Notes: generated by a model not told the origin, from the letters alone. Numbered from the stretch's first letter, positions 6,814 to 15,573 are shown. The stretch is 25,699 bases of DNA from GCA-002282575 sp964416645 (GCA_964416645.1 CAYQEZ010000024.1:1-25699); one strand, 5' to 3'. Program-made: numbers and translations.

Positions 6814-7869
6814 ATGAAACGCATTCCCTTATCTTTTTTATTAGCGGCCAGTTTAGGCCTGACCAGCCCCATCAGTTTAGCGGCGTCCGAGCGCAGCAAT
6901 GAAGGTAAATTGGCGCCTGTGTTGCAACAAGCGTTGGCGATGACTGAAGTGGTTCCAGGCTCCGTAGTGCCCGATCAGCAAGCCAAAATCGCTTCTCGCT
7001 TAATGGGCTATATTCGTAATCTTAACGTGCAAGTGGGACAGTCGGTAAAGGAAGGTCAATTATTGTTTTCGATTGATCCAACCGATATTACCGGTCAAAT
7101 TCGCCAAGCCCAATCTGGGGTAGCCCAGGCGCGTGCCGCGATGGTTGATGCGAAAGCCGATTATGAACGTTTTTCAACCCTGTATAAGCAGCAATCGGTA
7201 ACGCGCCAGCAGTTCGAAAAAATGAAACTGCAATACGAAGTGGCACAACAGAATTTGTCAGCAGCCGAAGCTGGACTAGAACAAGCTAAAGGTCAGATGC
7301 GTTATGCCGAAGTAAAAGCGCCCTTTGATGGCGTGGTGGTGCAAAAATTAGCGGTAGCGGGCGATTTAGCCGCCCCTGGCAATCCTGTGTTGATTTTAGA
7401 AAATCGTCAGTTGATGAGCGTACAGGTCGAAGTATCTTCTGATTTGTATCGTTTATTAGCGCTGGGCGACAAAGCAATGGTCACCATTGAGGGGCATAAT
7501 CAACCTATGCAAGCCACCATTTCAAATCTTGTCGGTTCTGCTAATCCCATTACGCGTACCCATACCGTGAAACTGTCTTTAACCGGTTCGCCGGCGGGGG
7601 TTAACTCAGGTGCTTTTGCGCGTGTTGCTTTTGCGCGCGGCGAACGCAGCACGTTGTTAGTGCCTAGCAGTGCCGTGTTGGTGCGTGGTGGTATTACAGG
7701 TGTGTTTGTGGTGGGTGATGATCAGATTGCCCGTTTTCGCATGGTGCGTACGGGTTTGACACAGGGCGACGCCATTGAAATTCAGGCAGGTGTGGTTGCG
7801 GGCGAGCGTGTATTGACGGAAAGTCGTCAAACGGCGTTAAACGGTGATCGTATTGTTGGAGATCAATAA
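6814..7869 (+). CDS. RND efflux periplasmic adaptor (membrane fusion) protein
   Basis: A 351-residue HlyD/AcrA-type adaptor linking inner-membrane pump to outer-membrane channel. It has an N-terminal signal peptide ending near SLAAS with no lipobox Cys, so it is probably a soluble periplasmic protein. The first lipoyl half (IASRLMGYIRNLNVQVGQSV) is followed by an alpha-helical hairpin (about 90-160) and the second lipoyl half (MRYAEVKAPFDGVVVQKLAV), then beta-barrel and membrane-proximal domains. The hairpin is short, as in RND rather than type I adaptors. Its TAA overlaps the permease ATG by one base (TAATG, 7867-7871), indicating coupled translation. Confidence 0.93.
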   Translation: MKRIPLSFLLAASLGLTSPISLAASERSNEGKLAPVLQQALAMTEVVPGSVVPDQQAKIASRLMGYIRNLNVQVGQSVKEGQLLFSIDPTDITGQIRQAQSGVAQARAAMVDAKADYERFSTLYKQQSVTRQQFEKMKLQYEVAQQNLSAAEAGLEQAKGQMRYAEVKAPFDGVVVQKLAVAGDLAAPGNPVLILENRQLMSVQVEVSSDLYRLLALGDKAMVTIEGHNQPMQATISNLVGSANPITRTHTVKLSLTGSPAGVNSGAFARVAFARGERSTLLVPSSAVLVRGGITGVFVVGDDQIARFRMVRTGLTQGDAIEIQAGVVAGERVLTESRQTALNGDRIVGDQ

Positions 7870-10800
7870 TGACGGAACATCAAGATGCTCCCATGAATAG
7901 TGCTGGTAAGCTGGCTAAAGCCTTTATTCATTCTAAAATTACCGCCATGATTATGCTGGCGATTACGCTGGCGGGGTTGTTGGCCTTGTTGTTGACACCG
8001 CGTGAGTATAATCCACAAATCGTCGTACCCGCTGCGAATATTATTGTGCCAAAACCGGGTTCTTCGCCAGTTGAAGTGTCAAATATGGTGGTGAAGCCAC
8101 TGGAAGCTCTAATGAACTCGTTATCGGGTGTGGATCATACCTTTGGTTATGCCACCAACGATGTGGGTGTGGTGACTGTGCAGTTCAAAGTGGGTGAGAA
8201 TCAAGAAGATTCGTTGGTTAAGCTCTACAGTCAGTTGATGCATAATCGTGACAAAATCCCACCAGACACGCTAGAGCCATTGGTTCGCCCCATTAATGTG
8301 GATGATGTGCCGATCATGACCTTGGCTTTATCGAGTCAACGACTGGATGCGATGCAGTTGCGTGATGTTGGCATAAAAGTGTTGGAACAATTGCGTAACG
8401 TGCCTGGTGTTTCCTACACCAGTGTCACAGGTGGTGCGCCGCATACGGTAAATGTGTGGTTAGACGCACAACGTTTGGCATTAACGGGCATTAGCTTATC
8501 GCAAGTGAGCGATATGTTGAAAGGGGTAAATGCTTCTTTGCCAGTAGGCGAGGTGATTAACAACAACCAAAGTGCCCCTCTGCGTGTGTCTGGCTATCTC
8601 GGTAATGCTGCTGAAGTGGGCGATATTATCATTGGAGTTGACCAAGGTAAGGCGATTTACTTAAAAGATGTCGCCACCATTGAAGAAGGTGCGAAAGAAG
8701 TCGATAGTTACTCACGTATTGGTTTTGGTCCAGATAAGTATGGTCAAGTGTCTGACGAAACTTGGCCAGCCGTTACCATCGCTATTGCTAAAAAGTCGGG
8801 TACCAATGCGGTTGATGTCGCCCAAGCGGTGTTAAGTAAGTTGGAGACATTAAAAATCAGCATGATTCCTGATGATGTCACGGTCACCGTCACGCGTGAT
8901 GATGGCGAAAAAGCCAATGATGCGGTAAACGTATTGGTAGAGCATTTGTTAATTGCGATTGCTTCTGTGGTGGTTATTCTGGTCATTTTCTTAGGCTGGC
9001 GCGAGGCGGGTATTGTCACGCTGACGGTGCCGCTGATTTTATTTGTGGTGTTATTGGTTGGGCTCATTGCGGGTCAAACCATTAATCGTATTACGCTGTT
9101 TGCCCTGATTTTATCTTTAGGCTTGTTGGTGGATGCGGCGATTGTGGTGATTGAGAATATTCATCGTCATATGCACAACGGTATTCCAGCCGATGGCTTA
9201 GATAATTTATTTGTGCGTGCTACCAATGAAATTGGTAATCCCACCAATATTGCAACCTTGGCGGTGATTATTGCCTTTATTCCGATGGCGTTTGTAACAG
9301 GGATGATGGGGCCTTTCATGGCACCGATTCCGTTTAACGTACCTGTGGCGATGATTGCATCACTGTTGATTGCTTACATGGTGGTGCCTTGGGCTTCGCG
9401 TATTTTCTTAACGAAAAAAGCCTTGGCACACATGGCACAGACGCACTCACTAGAGGATAAGGTTGCGCACAAGGAAGATCCGTTACAGCGATTGTATGAA
9501 AAAGTCATTACGCCGATGATTGACAGTCGTACTTACCGTAATGTCTTTTTAGGAGCGGTGGTGGTGCTGTTGATGGCAGCTATGGTCATGCCAGCATGGC
9601 AGTTCGTTCGTGATGAAGGTATGAATGGTCCGCAAGGCATGTTTGGTGTTGAGCTTAAAATGCTACCCAATGATAATACCAACACTTTCTTGTTACAAGT
9701 GGATATGCCTGCGGGTACGGCTTTAGAAGCCACTGATTTGGTGGCACAGGCAGTAATGAAAGAGCTAGCAACCAATAAAGCGGTAGCCAATTATCAGTTG
9801 TTTGCGGGTAGTGCTGCGCCGATTGATTTTGCCGCTTTGGTGCGTGGTGACATGATTCGTGAGGGCGATAATTTTGCGCAAATTCGTGTCAATTTAGTGA
9901 ACAAACATGATCGTTCTGAATCATCACACGAATTGGCGCATGCGCTTAACGAGCAGCTTGCTGGTGTGCGTGCTCAGTTCCCACGTGCAAAGATCAAAAT
10001 TTACGAAACGCCGCCAGGTCCACCTGTTCAGGCTCAAATTATGGCGGAGCTTTATGGTCCTGATTATGAACAATTGCGTGTGGCAGCCGATGAAATCACC
10101 GATAAAATGCATGACGTTTATGGCATGATTAATATTGATAACTCGGTCATGGCGAATAGCGATACCTATGAAATTAGTATTGATCGTGAGCGTGCTAACC
10201 TAATGGGCGTTGTGCCTGCTAAGGTTGCAAAAATGTTGCGTGATTATGTTTCAGGGTTCAGTATTGGTACGCTACACCAAGATGACGCGCGTGAGCCGAT
10301 CGATATTTTAGTGCGATTACCGCGTGGTGACCGTAGTGTTGCGGAACAGTTGTTGTCGCTACGGGTGACCAGTATGATGGGTGAGGCGGTGCCTTTATCG
10401 GCATTAGCAACCATTCGTCATGTGAATACAGCAAAACCTATTTATACCAAAGACCAACATCCTGTGGTGTTTGTTGGTGGCGAGTTGCTCACGTCAAGTC
10501 CCGTTTATGCGGTCTTGTCTGCCGATAAATGGTTTGATAATGTGCCACTGGAGAAGTCGGGTCTCACTTTCCAAACCGCTAACCTAAACTTCGTTGAAGC
10601 TGAAGCTAAGGATGTGACCGAAAACACCATCTTATGGGGCGGTGAAATGCGCTTAACCCTAGACGTGTTCCGCGATATGGGTAGTGCCTTCATTGTTGCC
10701 TTGGTATTGATTTACCTAATTTTGGTTGGTTACTACAAATCCTTTATGTTGCCAGTGATCGTGATGGGTGCCATTCCGCTGACGATGATCGGAATTTTCC

Positions 10801-11183
10801 CTGGTCACTGGTTAACGGATCAGGCCTTTACTGCGACCTCGATGATTGGGGTGATTGCCTTAGCAGGTATTGTGGTGCGTAACTCATTGCTGCTCATTGA
10901 CTTTATTTTAGAGTATCGGGCACAAGGTCAAGACCTTAAAACTTCGGTGATTGAGGCGGGCAAAGTGCGTTTCCGCCCCATTCTGTTAACAGCCTTGGCC
11001 ATTATTTTGGGTTCTGCCATTATGATCACTGATCCAGTATTCGGTGGGTTGGCGGTATCCTTAATTTTCGGTACTTTTGCTTCGACTGCCTTAACGCTGG
11101 TGGTGATTCCGCTCATTTACTACATTTATGAGTTTTATCGTGGTAAGTGTCAGGAGGCGCGTTTGGCGTTAGTAACAAAATAA
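7869..11183 (+). CDS. RND-family efflux permease, AcrB-like (HAE-1 type)
   Basis: A 1104-residue inner-membrane proton antiporter with the duplicated RND plan: TM1 (about 23-42), large periplasmic loop, TM2-6 (about 355-510), TM7 (about 558-578), second loop, and TM8-12 (about 935-1090). LVDAAIVVIENIHR in TM4 corresponds to the AcrB proton-relay segment: Asp422 matches AcrB Asp407, but the second aspartate (Asp408) is replaced by Ala423. In TM10 the AcrB Lys940 position is Arg1004 (GIVVRNSLLLIDF). It is about 50 residues longer than AcrB, partly from the insert at about 515-550 between TM6 and TM7. Its substrate cannot be inferred; organic compounds are more likely than metals, since CzcA-type relay motifs are absent. 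Confidence 0.93.
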   Translation: MTEHQDAPMNSAGKLAKAFIHSKITAMIMLAITLAGLLALLLTPREYNPQIVVPAANIIVPKPGSSPVEVSNMVVKPLEALMNSLSGVDHTFGYATNDVGVVTVQFKVGENQEDSLVKLYSQLMHNRDKIPPDTLEPLVRPINVDDVPIMTLALSSQRLDAMQLRDVGIKVLEQLRNVPGVSYTSVTGGAPHTVNVWLDAQRLALTGISLSQVSDMLKGVNASLPVGEVINNNQSAPLRVSGYLGNAAEVGDIIIGVDQGKAIYLKDVATIEEGAKEVDSYSRIGFGPDKYGQVSDETWPAVTIAIAKKSGTNAVDVAQAVLSKLETLKISMIPDDVTVTVTRDDGEKANDAVNVLVEHLLIAIASVVVILVIFLGWREAGIVTLTVPLILFVVLLVGLIAGQTINRITLFALILSLGLLVDAAIVVIENIHRHMHNGIPADGLDNLFVRATNEIGNPTNIATLAVIIAFIPMAFVTGMMGPFMAPIPFNVPVAMIASLLIAYMVVPWASRIFLTKKALAHMAQTHSLEDKVAHKEDPLQRLYEKVITPMIDSRTYRNVFLGAVVVLLMAAMVMPAWQFVRDEGMNGPQGMFGVELKMLPNDNTNTFLLQVDMPAGTALEATDLVAQAVMKELATNKAVANYQLFAGSAAPIDFAALVRGDMIREGDNFAQIRVNLVNKHDRSESSHELAHALNEQLAGVRAQFPRAKIKIYETPPGPPVQAQIMAELYGPDYEQLRVAADEITDKMHDVYGMINIDNSVMANSDTYEISIDRERANLMGVVPAKVAKMLRDYVSGFSIGTLHQDDAREPIDILVRLPRGDRSVAEQLLSLRVTSMMGEAVPLSALATIRHVNTAKPIYTKDQHPVVFVGGELLTSSPVYAVLSADKWFDNVPLEKSGLTFQTANLNFVEAEAKDVTENTILWGGEMRLTLDVFRDMGSAFIVALVLIYLILVGYYKSFMLPVIVMGAIPLTMIGIFPGHWLTDQAFTATSMIGVIALAGIVVRNSLLLIDFILEYRAQGQDLKTSVIEAGKVRFRPILLTALAIILGSAIMITDPVFGGLAVSLIFGTFASTALTLVVIPLIYYIYEFYRGKCQEARLALVTK

Positions 11184-11196
11184 GTGTGCTAAGCGC

Positions 11197-11225
11197 TTGT
11201 TAGGGAACTGGTTTTCAGATATAAT
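11197..11225 (+). promoter_or_regulatory. Promoter of rplM-rpsI
   Basis: TTGTTA (-35, 11197-11202), a 17-nt spacer, and a perfect TATAAT (11220-11225). It begins only 14 nt after the efflux permease stop. The predicted transcript has a leader of about 65 nt. Confidence 0.7.
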
Positions 11226-11262
11226 TCTGAGTTCCTTTTCCCTAAAACCCCGAATTTTATGT

Positions 11263-11278
11263 AAAGCGGAAACGCTTT
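11263..11278 (+). promoter_or_regulatory. Leader hairpin with GAAA tetraloop ahead of rplM
   Basis: A 6-bp stem (11263-11268 with 11273-11278) is capped by GAAA, a GNRA tetraloop, and followed by TT just before the ribosome site (AAGGA, 11283-11287). It may help autoregulation by L13, known for rplM in E. coli, or simply stabilise the leader. The structure is seen; the role is inferred. Confidence 0.35.
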
Positions 11279-11296
11279 TTGAAAGGAAAAAATTGA

Positions 11297-11725
11297 ATGA
11301 AAACTTTTGTTGCCAAGCCACTCGAAGTGAAACGCGATTGGTATGTGGTTGATGCTGAAGGTAAAACTCTAGGTCGTTTGGCTGCGGAAATCGCGAGTCG
11401 TTTACGCGGTAAGCATAAGCCTATTTACACCCCTCACGTTGACTGTGGTGATTATATTATTGTCATTAATGCTGAAAAAATCGGTGTTACTGGCGCTAAA
11501 CGTACTGACAAAATGTACTACCGTGTTACTGGCTATGTCGGTAACATGAAATCTGCATCATTTGAAAAAATGATTGAGCGTTCGCCTGAGCGTGTGCTTG
11601 AAATCGCGGTTAAAGGTATGTTGCCAAAAGGTCCGTTAGGTCGTGATATGTACCGTAAATTGAAAGTGTTTGCGGGTAGTTCACATCCACATGCTGCACA
11701 GCAGCCTATTGCGCTAGATCTGTAA
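11297..11725 (+). CDS. rplM: Large ribosomal subunit protein uL13
   Basis: A 142-residue protein, the same length as E. coli L13, an early 50S assembly protein. The family signatures are present: RDWYVVDAEGKTLGRLA near the start, LRGKHKPIYTPHVDCGDYIIVINAEKI, and the C-terminal GMLPKGPLGRDMYRKLKVFAG with HPHAAQQP. AAGGA precedes the ATG by 9 nt. rpsI begins 13 nt after the stop, the conserved rplM-rpsI pair. A strong promoter lies upstream. Confidence 0.98.
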   Translation: MKTFVAKPLEVKRDWYVVDAEGKTLGRLAAEIASRLRGKHKPIYTPHVDCGDYIIVINAEKIGVTGAKRTDKMYYRVTGYVGNMKSASFEKMIERSPERVLEIAVKGMLPKGPLGRDMYRKLKVFAGSSHPHAAQQPIALDL

Positions 11726-11738
11726 GGAGTTGAAGATT

Positions 11739-12131
11739 ATGGCTATTGAACAGTACTTAGGTACGGGTCGTCGTAAGAGCTCAACTGCACGCGTTTTCTT
11801 GCGTCAGGGCTCTGGCAAAATTGTGATTAATGGTCGTTCATTAGAACAACATTTCCCACGTGAAACTGACCACATGATCGTTCGTCAACCATTAGAAGTG
11901 ACTGCTGCTGCAGATCGTTTCGATGTGATTGTCAACGTCGTTGGTGGTGGCACAACGGGTCAAGCGGGTGCTATCCGTCATGGTTTAGCACGTGCTTTGG
12001 TTGCGTTCAATGAAGAAAATCGTTCTTTATTACGTGCTAAAGGCTTATTAACGCGTGATGCGCGTGAAGTCGAACGTAAAAAAGTCGGTTTGCACGGTGC
12101 ACGTCGTCGTCCTCAGTTCTCGAAACGTTAA
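11739..12131 (+). CDS. rpsI: Small ribosomal subunit protein uS9
   Basis: A 130-residue S9 protein beginning MAIEQYLGTGRRKSSTARVF and ending RRRPQFSKR, the C-terminal tail whose last residues contact P-site tRNA. The ATG at 11739 is chosen over an in-frame ATG at 11730 because AAGGAG lies just before it and the S9 N-terminus fits. It is cotranscribed with rplM and followed by a strong terminator. Confidence 0.98.
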   Translation: MAIEQYLGTGRRKSSTARVFLRQGSGKIVINGRSLEQHFPRETDHMIVRQPLEVTAAADRFDVIVNVVGGGTTGQAGAIRHGLARALVAFNEENRSLLRAKGLLTRDAREVERKKVGLHGARRRPQFSKR

Positions 12132-12148
12132 TTCGTTATCGAAGACAG

Positions 12149-12179
12149 AAAAAACCCGCCAGTTTGGCGGGTTTTTTTT
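12149..12179 (+). terminator. Rho-independent terminator of rplM-rpsI
   Basis: A 10-bp stem (12151-12160 with 12166-12175) of AAAACCCGCC type with a 5-nt loop, followed by a T-run to 12179. It begins about 18 nt after the rpsI stop. Confidence 0.92.
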
Positions 12180-12278
12180 ATGGTTAGTTGGGCAGTCTAA
12201 AAAGATTAAACATTTAAAAGGTTACGATTATCAGTTAGAAATTTCTAAAAACCGCGTTTCGCTTGTTGTTAGCTAACA

Positions 12279-12305
12279 AAAAACCCAAGCGGTGCTTGGG
12301 TTTTC
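12279..12305 (-). terminator. Rho-independent terminator of the YdcH-like gene, possibly bidirectional
   Basis: An 11-bp stem of AAAACCCAAGC type (about 12280-12290 with 12294-12304; loop GGT) is flanked by A on the left and T on the right, so it can act on both strands. It lies 24 nt past the YdcH-like stop. The 99 bases between it and the rpsI terminator hold nothing I recognise. Confidence 0.8.
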
Positions 12306-12328
12306 AAAACAGTTAGCAACTTAATCAG

Positions 12329-12571
12329 TTAAGCGGCTTTGAGTGCGGCGTAAAGCTCGTCTTTTAACGCAAGGCGTTGCTTTTTCAAGTTTTCTAAATC
12401 GGCATCGCCTGCATTTTCAACACCTTCTTCAATGCGCAGTATTTCACGATCTAGTTTATTGTAGGCATCGAATTGTTTAGCAAAATGCGCATCATTCATT
12501 TTTAAGGTGTGAATGGTGTCTTTGAATTCTGGAAATTCATTCGCTAGCGATGGGTGGTTTTCTACAATCAT
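12329..12571 (-). CDS. YdcH-like DUF465 protein
   Basis: An 80-residue, highly charged, all-helical cytoplasmic protein. MIVENHPSLANEFPEFKDTI followed by LKMNDAHFAKQFDAYNKLDREILRIE and LKKQRLALKDELYAAL is the DUF465/YdcH pattern, a short helical hairpin of unknown role. The start is set by AAGGAG 8 nt before the ATG at 12571; a frame extending to 12628 lacks a ribosome site. It stands alone with its own terminator. Confidence 0.9.
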   Translation of the reverse strand: MIVENHPSLANEFPEFKDTIHTLKMNDAHFAKQFDAYNKLDREILRIEEGVENAGDADLENLKKQRLALKDELYAALKAA

Positions 12572-12661
12572 AAAATTACTCCTTATATTTACTCGATCAG
12601 TATAGCCGTTTTCAAACGTGAGATACATGATCTTAGTTAACTTTGATGCGTCATTGCTTCT

Positions 12662-12681
12662 GCTAGTAACAAATTACTAGC
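12662..12681. repeat. Short perfect hairpin 3' of the chemoreceptor gene
   Basis: An 8-bp perfect inverted repeat (12662-12669 with 12674-12681, loop CAAA) lies 11 nt past the chemoreceptor stop. No T-run follows on the minus strand, so it is at best a weak terminator or a 3' end-stabilising hairpin. Confidence 0.4.
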
Positions 12682-12692
12682 CGTGATCATGA

Positions 12693-15407
12693 TTAAAACT
12701 CTTGCCACTCATCCTTCGCTTTGGTTTCTCGTAGCGCAGTTGCCTGACGTGCTGGCGTGGCGGGTGTTGCTAACTGCTTTTTTGCAGCTAATACCTGGCT
12801 AGGTTGTTGAGTAATGGAATGGATGTTGAAAAAACTCATCTCTTGACGAAGTAATTCTGCTTGCTCACGCAAGTTCTCGGCGGATGCTGCGGTTTCTTCC
12901 ACTAGAGCGGCATTTTGCTGTGTTACATTGTCAATGCTGTTAATGGCATCATTCACTTGTTTCATTGACACTTTTTGATTGGTGGTTGCCTCTGCAATGC
13001 TGCTGACCAACAGGGTCATATTGTCGATAGACTGGGTGATGGTTTTTAGCGCTGCACCCGAATCGTCTGCCAGCTGTGTTCCTTGCTCGATGCGAGCAAC
13101 ACTTTCGCTAATCAGTGCTTTAATGTCTTTAGCGGCATCGGCAGCCTTGCCTGCTAAGGCTCGCACTTCACCAGCAACAACCGCAAAGCCGCGACCGTGT
13201 TCACCTGCTCTTGCAGCTTCAACGGCTGCATTGAGCGCCAACAAATTGGTTTGGAAAGCAATGCCATCAATTAGCGATACAATTTCAGCAATGCGATGAC
13301 TGGACTCTTTAATGCCTTGCATGGCTTCAATTGTTTTAGCCATAACCTGTCCACCTTGCGTTGCTTTTTGTTGAACCTCGCTTGCAAGCTGAGAAGCCTG
13401 TAACGAGTTGTTGGCGTTGTGTTGAATGGCTTCATTCATTTGCGCCATGGTAGAGGTGGTTTCAACCAGTGAGGCAGCTTGTTCTTGTACTCGGTCACTT
13501 AAATTGTTAGAGCCATGAGATACCTCTTGTGCTGCATCATTGACGTTGATTGCTACCATAGATACCACATTAACCACATTTTTGAGTTTTTCGAGCGAGA
13601 AATTAATGGCATTTTTTAGGTTGTGTAGCTCGCCTTTAAAAGAGCCTGAGGGAAGTTGTACAGTCAGATCGCCCGCCGCTTGTGCAGCCACCACTTGGCT
13701 AATTTGACTGACGGCTTGTGACATGCTGTCCATGGAGCTGTTAATGGCTTGGCTAAGTTCGGCAATTTGACCTTGGGATTGGGTAGCGATGCGTGCCGAG
13801 AAATCGCCTTGTTCCATTTTTTTCATGGCAAGAATAATGTCTTTCATAACACATTCAATGGTTGCAAGTGCCTTATCAACCTGATTCCTGAAGGCTTGGG
13901 GAACCTCTTGACTCATTTGTACATTAAATTGTCCCTGTTCTAGGGCGTTCATGATACGAGTCAATTCTTGCATGGTGTTATTTAAACTGGCTGCGGCGCC
14001 GTTGATGGCATTTTCTAAATTGACAAAGCTACCCTTGGCTCCTTGTGCGTTTTGCGAAAAATCACCTTCACTAATGGCGCGTGCATTGGCTGATACTTGT
14101 GTTAATGAAGCTAGTACATAGTTTTGTAGTGAGTTAAACTTATCGATGGTTATACCAATAGCATCGTTGGATGTATCGGCAATGCGTTGGGTTAAATCGC
14201 CTGTTTGTTCCAAATAGTCAATACTGTTTCTCAAATTTTGTAAGCGTTTTATGAGTAACTGAATTAATAAATAAATTAATCCTAAAGCTAAAATAGCCAT
14301 CAACAAAAGCGTTGTTTGAACGTGAAAGGTTGGTGTCGCAATCGCTTGTTCAAGGTCGTGCATAGGTATGCGTGCTGAAATGGCACCACGAACATCGCCA
14401 ATTTTCCAATCTGTTTTAACGCTGTTTGGGTCGTGATTATGGCAATTTAAGCAAGATTGACTGGTCATTAAATCGGCCACGGCCATGCGGTAATAATGTT
14501 TACCATCAATGGTTTCGACTTGAAAAAAAGGTTGTTTAGGGTCTTTAGCCAAGGCAGCTAAGGCAGCTTTTTCAAATTCATCGAGCTTGGCTTCGCCACG
14601 GAATTTGAAAGGATAGGCGCTAAAGAGTTTCACCTCGCCCACTTCTTTGCCATCGCCTGCATTTTTAGACATTTCACCTAAGGCCAGCATCACATTGGCG
14701 GCTAACGGAAGATTAGTGGGGTGGGTGGCATAGTCATGACTTAGTGTCATACCCGCTTTTTTAACTTTAGGTATAATTTCATCCATGTAAAACTGTCGTG
14801 AGTTTTTAGCCATGGTAATCATGTCATGAGCAGCGCTATTGCCTGCTGCTAAAATGCTTTGAACGTGCAGTGATTTAAAAGAAGCATAAGTAATACCTCC
14901 CCCTATTAGGAACACTGCAAGTATCGGAAACATGAATTTTTGTGTAAGAGATAAATTGCGATATGCGTCCAGTTTAACGTCAAAGGGTTTACGTGCGATA
15001 CCGTGCTTTAAGATGACCTCGCCCGATTCAACTTGGGCATAGAGGCGTTTGGCTGCGCTCATTTGTGCTTCGTTGGCGGGTGTTCTTACCGAAATATAGC
15101 CGACGATATTGCCTTTTTCCATAATAGGCGAAGCATTGGCAACCACCCAGTATTCATCCCCATTCTTACTGCGGTTTACCACAATCGCTGACCAAGAGTT
15201 ACCCGCTTTTAACGTCGTCCACATGTCGGCAAACACTTTTTTCGGCACACTGGGGTGGCGCACAATATTGTGTGGCTTGCCAATGAGTTCTTCTCTGCTG
15301 AATCCGCTAATAGTAACAAAATCATCCGATGCCGTTAGAATGTTGCCGCTAAGATCGGTCGTGCTAAACAGCGTGTAGTGGCTGGGTATGTGGATGATTC
15401 TGGGCAT
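12693..15407 (-). CDS. Methyl-accepting chemotaxis protein with Aer-like PAS and periplasmic haem-c motif
   Basis: A 904-residue membrane chemoreceptor. Residues 8-130 are an Aer-type PAS domain (TTDLSGNIL, KPHNIVRHP, FADMWTTLK, RSKNGDEYWV). TM1 is about 158-177. The periplasmic part (about 178-363) resembles the Tll0287/DUF3365 domain and holds CLNCH (319-323), a c-type haem-binding motif. TM2 is about 364-386. Five HAMP-like repeats follow, marked by GD(F/L) or GQF at 403, 448, 492, 534 and 579. The signalling tip (about 708-752, DGIAFQTNLLALNAAVEAARA) is canonical, and the C-terminus EWQEF is a CheR/CheB docking pentapeptide. The ATG at 15407 has AGGAG 7 nt before it. It probably senses redox state or gas ligands. 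No che genes lie nearby. Confidence 0.92.
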   Translation of the reverse strand: MPRIIHIPSHYTLFSTTDLSGNILTASDDFVTISGFSREELIGKPHNIVRHPSVPKKVFADMWTTLKAGNSWSAIVVNRSKNGDEYWVVANASPIMEKGNIVGYISVRTPANEAQMSAAKRLYAQVESGEVILKHGIARKPFDVKLDAYRNLSLTQKFMFPILAVFLIGGGITYASFKSLHVQSILAAGNSAAHDMITMAKNSRQFYMDEIIPKVKKAGMTLSHDYATHPTNLPLAANVMLALGEMSKNAGDGKEVGEVKLFSAYPFKFRGEAKLDEFEKAALAALAKDPKQPFFQVETIDGKHYYRMAVADLMTSQSCLNCHNHDPNSVKTDWKIGDVRGAISARIPMHDLEQAIATPTFHVQTTLLLMAILALGLIYLLIQLLIKRLQNLRNSIDYLEQTGDLTQRIADTSNDAIGITIDKFNSLQNYVLASLTQVSANARAISEGDFSQNAQGAKGSFVNLENAINGAAASLNNTMQELTRIMNALEQGQFNVQMSQEVPQAFRNQVDKALATIECVMKDIILAMKKMEQGDFSARIATQSQGQIAELSQAINSSMDSMSQAVSQISQVVAAQAAGDLTVQLPSGSFKGELHNLKNAINFSLEKLKNVVNVVSMVAINVNDAAQEVSHGSNNLSDRVQEQAASLVETTSTMAQMNEAIQHNANNSLQASQLASEVQQKATQGGQVMAKTIEAMQGIKESSHRIAEIVSLIDGIAFQTNLLALNAAVEAARAGEHGRGFAVVAGEVRALAGKAADAAKDIKALISESVARIEQGTQLADDSGAALKTITQSIDNMTLLVSSIAEATTNQKVSMKQVNDAINSIDNVTQQNAALVEETAASAENLREQAELLRQEMSFFNIHSITQQPSQVLAAKKQLATPATPARQATALRETKAKDEWQEF

Positions 15408-15525
15408 GGGAACACTCCTGTATCGAGGTATTGTAACTGTGTGCCGATTAACATAGCATAAAATACCACAAATGTTAAGTTTATTTTTTGAGTGTAGCGG
15501 GAGAATAGTTGGGCGTGAGGGGTGA

Positions 15526-15566
15526 GGCATCTTGTGCTGTTAGTTGGATAACAAGCATAAGATGCC
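15526..15566. repeat. Long inverted repeat between purD and the chemoreceptor gene
   Basis: A 13-bp stem (15526-15538 with 15554-15566, one G-T pair) continues into a 4-bp GTTA/TAAC stem with a 6-nt loop and a single bulged base. It starts 7 nt past the purD stop. No T-run follows on the minus strand, so it is not a typical intrinsic terminator; it may protect the 3' end of the pur transcript or be a dispersed repeat. Confidence 0.6.
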
Positions 15567-15573
15567 AAGGATT

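Noticed and set aside
8744..9067. 107-codon minus-strand frame inside the RND permease
   Set aside because: Low-complexity Thr/Ser-rich product read opposite a transmembrane-coding region; a typical shadow frame.
12055..12276. 73-codon plus-strand frame running out of rpsI past its terminator
   Set aside because: It starts inside rpsI in another frame and crosses the rpsI terminator, and the product resembles nothing.
15109..15378. 89-codon plus-strand frame opposite the PAS region
   Set aside because: Antisense to the conserved Aer-like PAS domain and without its own signals.
15408..15530. N-terminal extension of the chemoreceptor to an ATG at 15530
   Set aside because: The extra 41 residues lack any family match, and the ATG at 15407 has a strong AGGAG site.
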